This document shows positions 8,037-8,205 of a stretch of DNA of 8,205 nt, in pieces. The position numbers were made by a program, and so were the translations under genes. The notes beneath the pieces are model-generated. The model was not told the DNA's origin, made no database searches, and saw only the letters and a list, made by a program, of their open reading frames with translations. Source of the stretch: JAGMXM01 sp964458325 (GTDB lineage Bacteria > Verrucomicrobiota > Verrucomicrobiia > Limisphaerales > UBA1319). Numbering within the stretch: position 1 is the stretch's first letter; each line of letters begins with the position of its first letter. The stretch covers positions 1-8,205 of the forward strand of contig CAYWIM010000131.1 in assembly GCA_964458325.1 (NCBI GenBank), given 5' to 3'.

Positions 8037-8059
8037 GGCGTGCGCTCCGCCGCGCGCCG
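7984..8059. repeat. repeat unit A of the hairpin array
   Basis: Unit A matches unit B (8083-8158) at an offset of 99 bp with three differences: T7990/C8089, A8030/C8129 and T8041/C8140. It contains CCAC-GGA-GTGG inside a GC stem, an 11-bp inverted repeat, and a third GC hairpin at 8037-8058. The first 53 bases also encode the C-terminal tail and TAG stop of the upstream gene, the TAG lying in the right arm of the second hairpin. Confidence 0.85.
8003..8040. other. 11-bp inverted repeat (hairpin 2 of unit A) containing the stop codon of the upstream gene
   Basis: CGCCCTACCTT (8003-8013) is the exact reverse complement of AAGGTAGGGCG (8030-8040), with a 16-nt loop made of TCGGC-type repeats. 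The arms are strong enough to fold in RNA. There is no T-run after it, so it is not a classic intrinsic terminator, but such a structure at the very end of a message could slow 3' decay. The TAG at 8034-8036 ends the upstream gene. Confidence 0.7.
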
Positions 8060-8082
8060 GCTTTCGGCTTTCGGCCTGCAAG

Positions 8083-8158
8083 GCGGCGCCCACGGAGTGG
8101 CCGCCCTACCTTTCGGCTTTCGGCTTGCCAGGTAGGGCGCGCGCTCCGCCGCGCGCCG
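8083..8158. repeat. repeat unit B of the hairpin array
   Basis: Second near-complete unit, three differences from unit A over 76 bp. Its hairpin 2 uses CGCCCTACCT (8102-8111) and AGGTAGGGCG (8130-8139), one pair shorter than in A because of C8129. Its hairpin 3 is a perfect 8-bp stem, GGCGCGCG (8136-8143) with CGCGCGCC (8150-8157) and a 6-nt loop CTCCGC. It lies entirely outside the upstream gene. Confidence 0.85.
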
Positions 8159-8181
8159 GGCGGTGAGCTTGCAGCCATCAA

Positions 8182-8205
8182 GGCGGCGTCCACGGAGTGG
8201 CCGCC
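8182..8205. repeat. partial repeat unit C, cut by the window end
   Basis: The first 24 bases of a third unit, identical to unit A over this length except G8182 where A has C7983. They form hairpin 1 completely: GGCGG (8182-8186) pairs with CCGCC (8201-8205) and CCAC (8190-8193) with GTGG (8197-8200), with a GGA loop and a 3-nt bulge CGT. The array therefore continues beyond the window. Confidence 0.8.

Larger units (their letters stand above)
7972..8205. repeat. hairpin-rich tandem repeat array running off the right edge
   Basis: A GC-rich array made of two nearly complete 76-bp units and a third that is cut by the window end. Unit spacing is 99 bp (first to second) and 100 bp (second to third). 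Between units lie 23-bp spacers: 8060-8082 is another TTTCGGCTTTCGGC-type module and 8159-8181 ends in GCAGCCATCAA. The same GCAGCCATCAA precedes the first unit (7972-7982), so 7972-8006 and 8171-8205 match with one mismatch in 35. Each unit can fold into three consecutive hairpins. No protein-coding role is apparent apart from the tail of the upstream gene. It resembles the short intergenic repeats I recall in Verrucomicrobiota, but I cannot confirm the family here. Confidence 0.85.

Noticed and set aside
8003..8040. Rho-independent terminator
   Set aside because: The hairpin is good but is followed by GC-rich sequence with no T-run, and its right arm contains the stop codon of the gene it would terminate.
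7954..8193. 79-residue minus-strand frame with an internally repeated R-rich sequence
   Set aside because: It is simply the repeat array translated in reverse; the internal protein repeat mirrors the 99-bp DNA period. There is no evidence for expression.
7984..8205. CRISPR array
   Set aside because: The repeated units are long (76 bp) and the spacers are related to the repeats or to each other rather than unique; no cas gene is in the window.

Overview
The window looks like DNA from a GC-rich, carbohydrate-degrading bacterium, most plausibly a Verrucomicrobiota member (Opitutales or Limisphaerales type). This rests on three large exported proteins of the kind common in that phylum and on a GC-rich 'GGTAGGGCG...CGCGCGCC' style intergenic repeat that I associate from memory with such genomes. 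No rRNA, tRNA or other phylogenetic marker is present, so the assignment is an inference; Planctomycetota or Lentisphaerota remain possible.

Layout: positions 1-138 hold two identical copies of a 68-bp direct repeat, truncated on the left by the window edge. Positions 139-233 are a short leader with no gene. Three plus-strand genes then fill 234-8036: (1) an 890-residue exported protein with two glycosidase-like TIM barrels around a DUF5060-like beta-sandwich and a C-terminal Collagen_bind_2-like domain; (2) a 661-residue exported pectate-lyase-superfamily beta-helix with an Ig-like domain apparently inserted near its N-terminus; (3) a 1045-residue exported protein of unknown function with beta-rich N-terminal domains, a helical-toroid-like centre and a C-terminal CARDB domain. 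Genes 1 and 2 overlap by 4 nt (ATGA) and genes 2 and 3 are 10 nt apart, so they form an obvious operon. From about 7972 to the right edge lies a hairpin-rich tandem repeat array; the stop codon of gene 3 lies inside it.

Working together: all three products begin with a Sec-type signal peptide and none shows a lipobox or obvious membrane anchor, so they probably act in the periplasm or outside the cell on one glycan. Gene 1 would be an exo- or endo-glycosidase, gene 2 a lyase, hydrolase or epimerase on a beta-helix scaffold, and gene 3 a possible further polysaccharide-active protein. The substrate cannot be read from the sequence. No transporter, regulator, sulfatase or SusC/D pair is in the window.

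The most unusual observations are the two-active-site architecture of protein 1, the Ig-like insertion in protein 2, the family-less protein 3, the repeat array whose copy differences mostly preserve RNA pairing, and the recruitment of repeat DNA as the C-terminal tail and stop of gene 3. Both window edges fall in repeats, which fits a contig broken at repetitive sequence.
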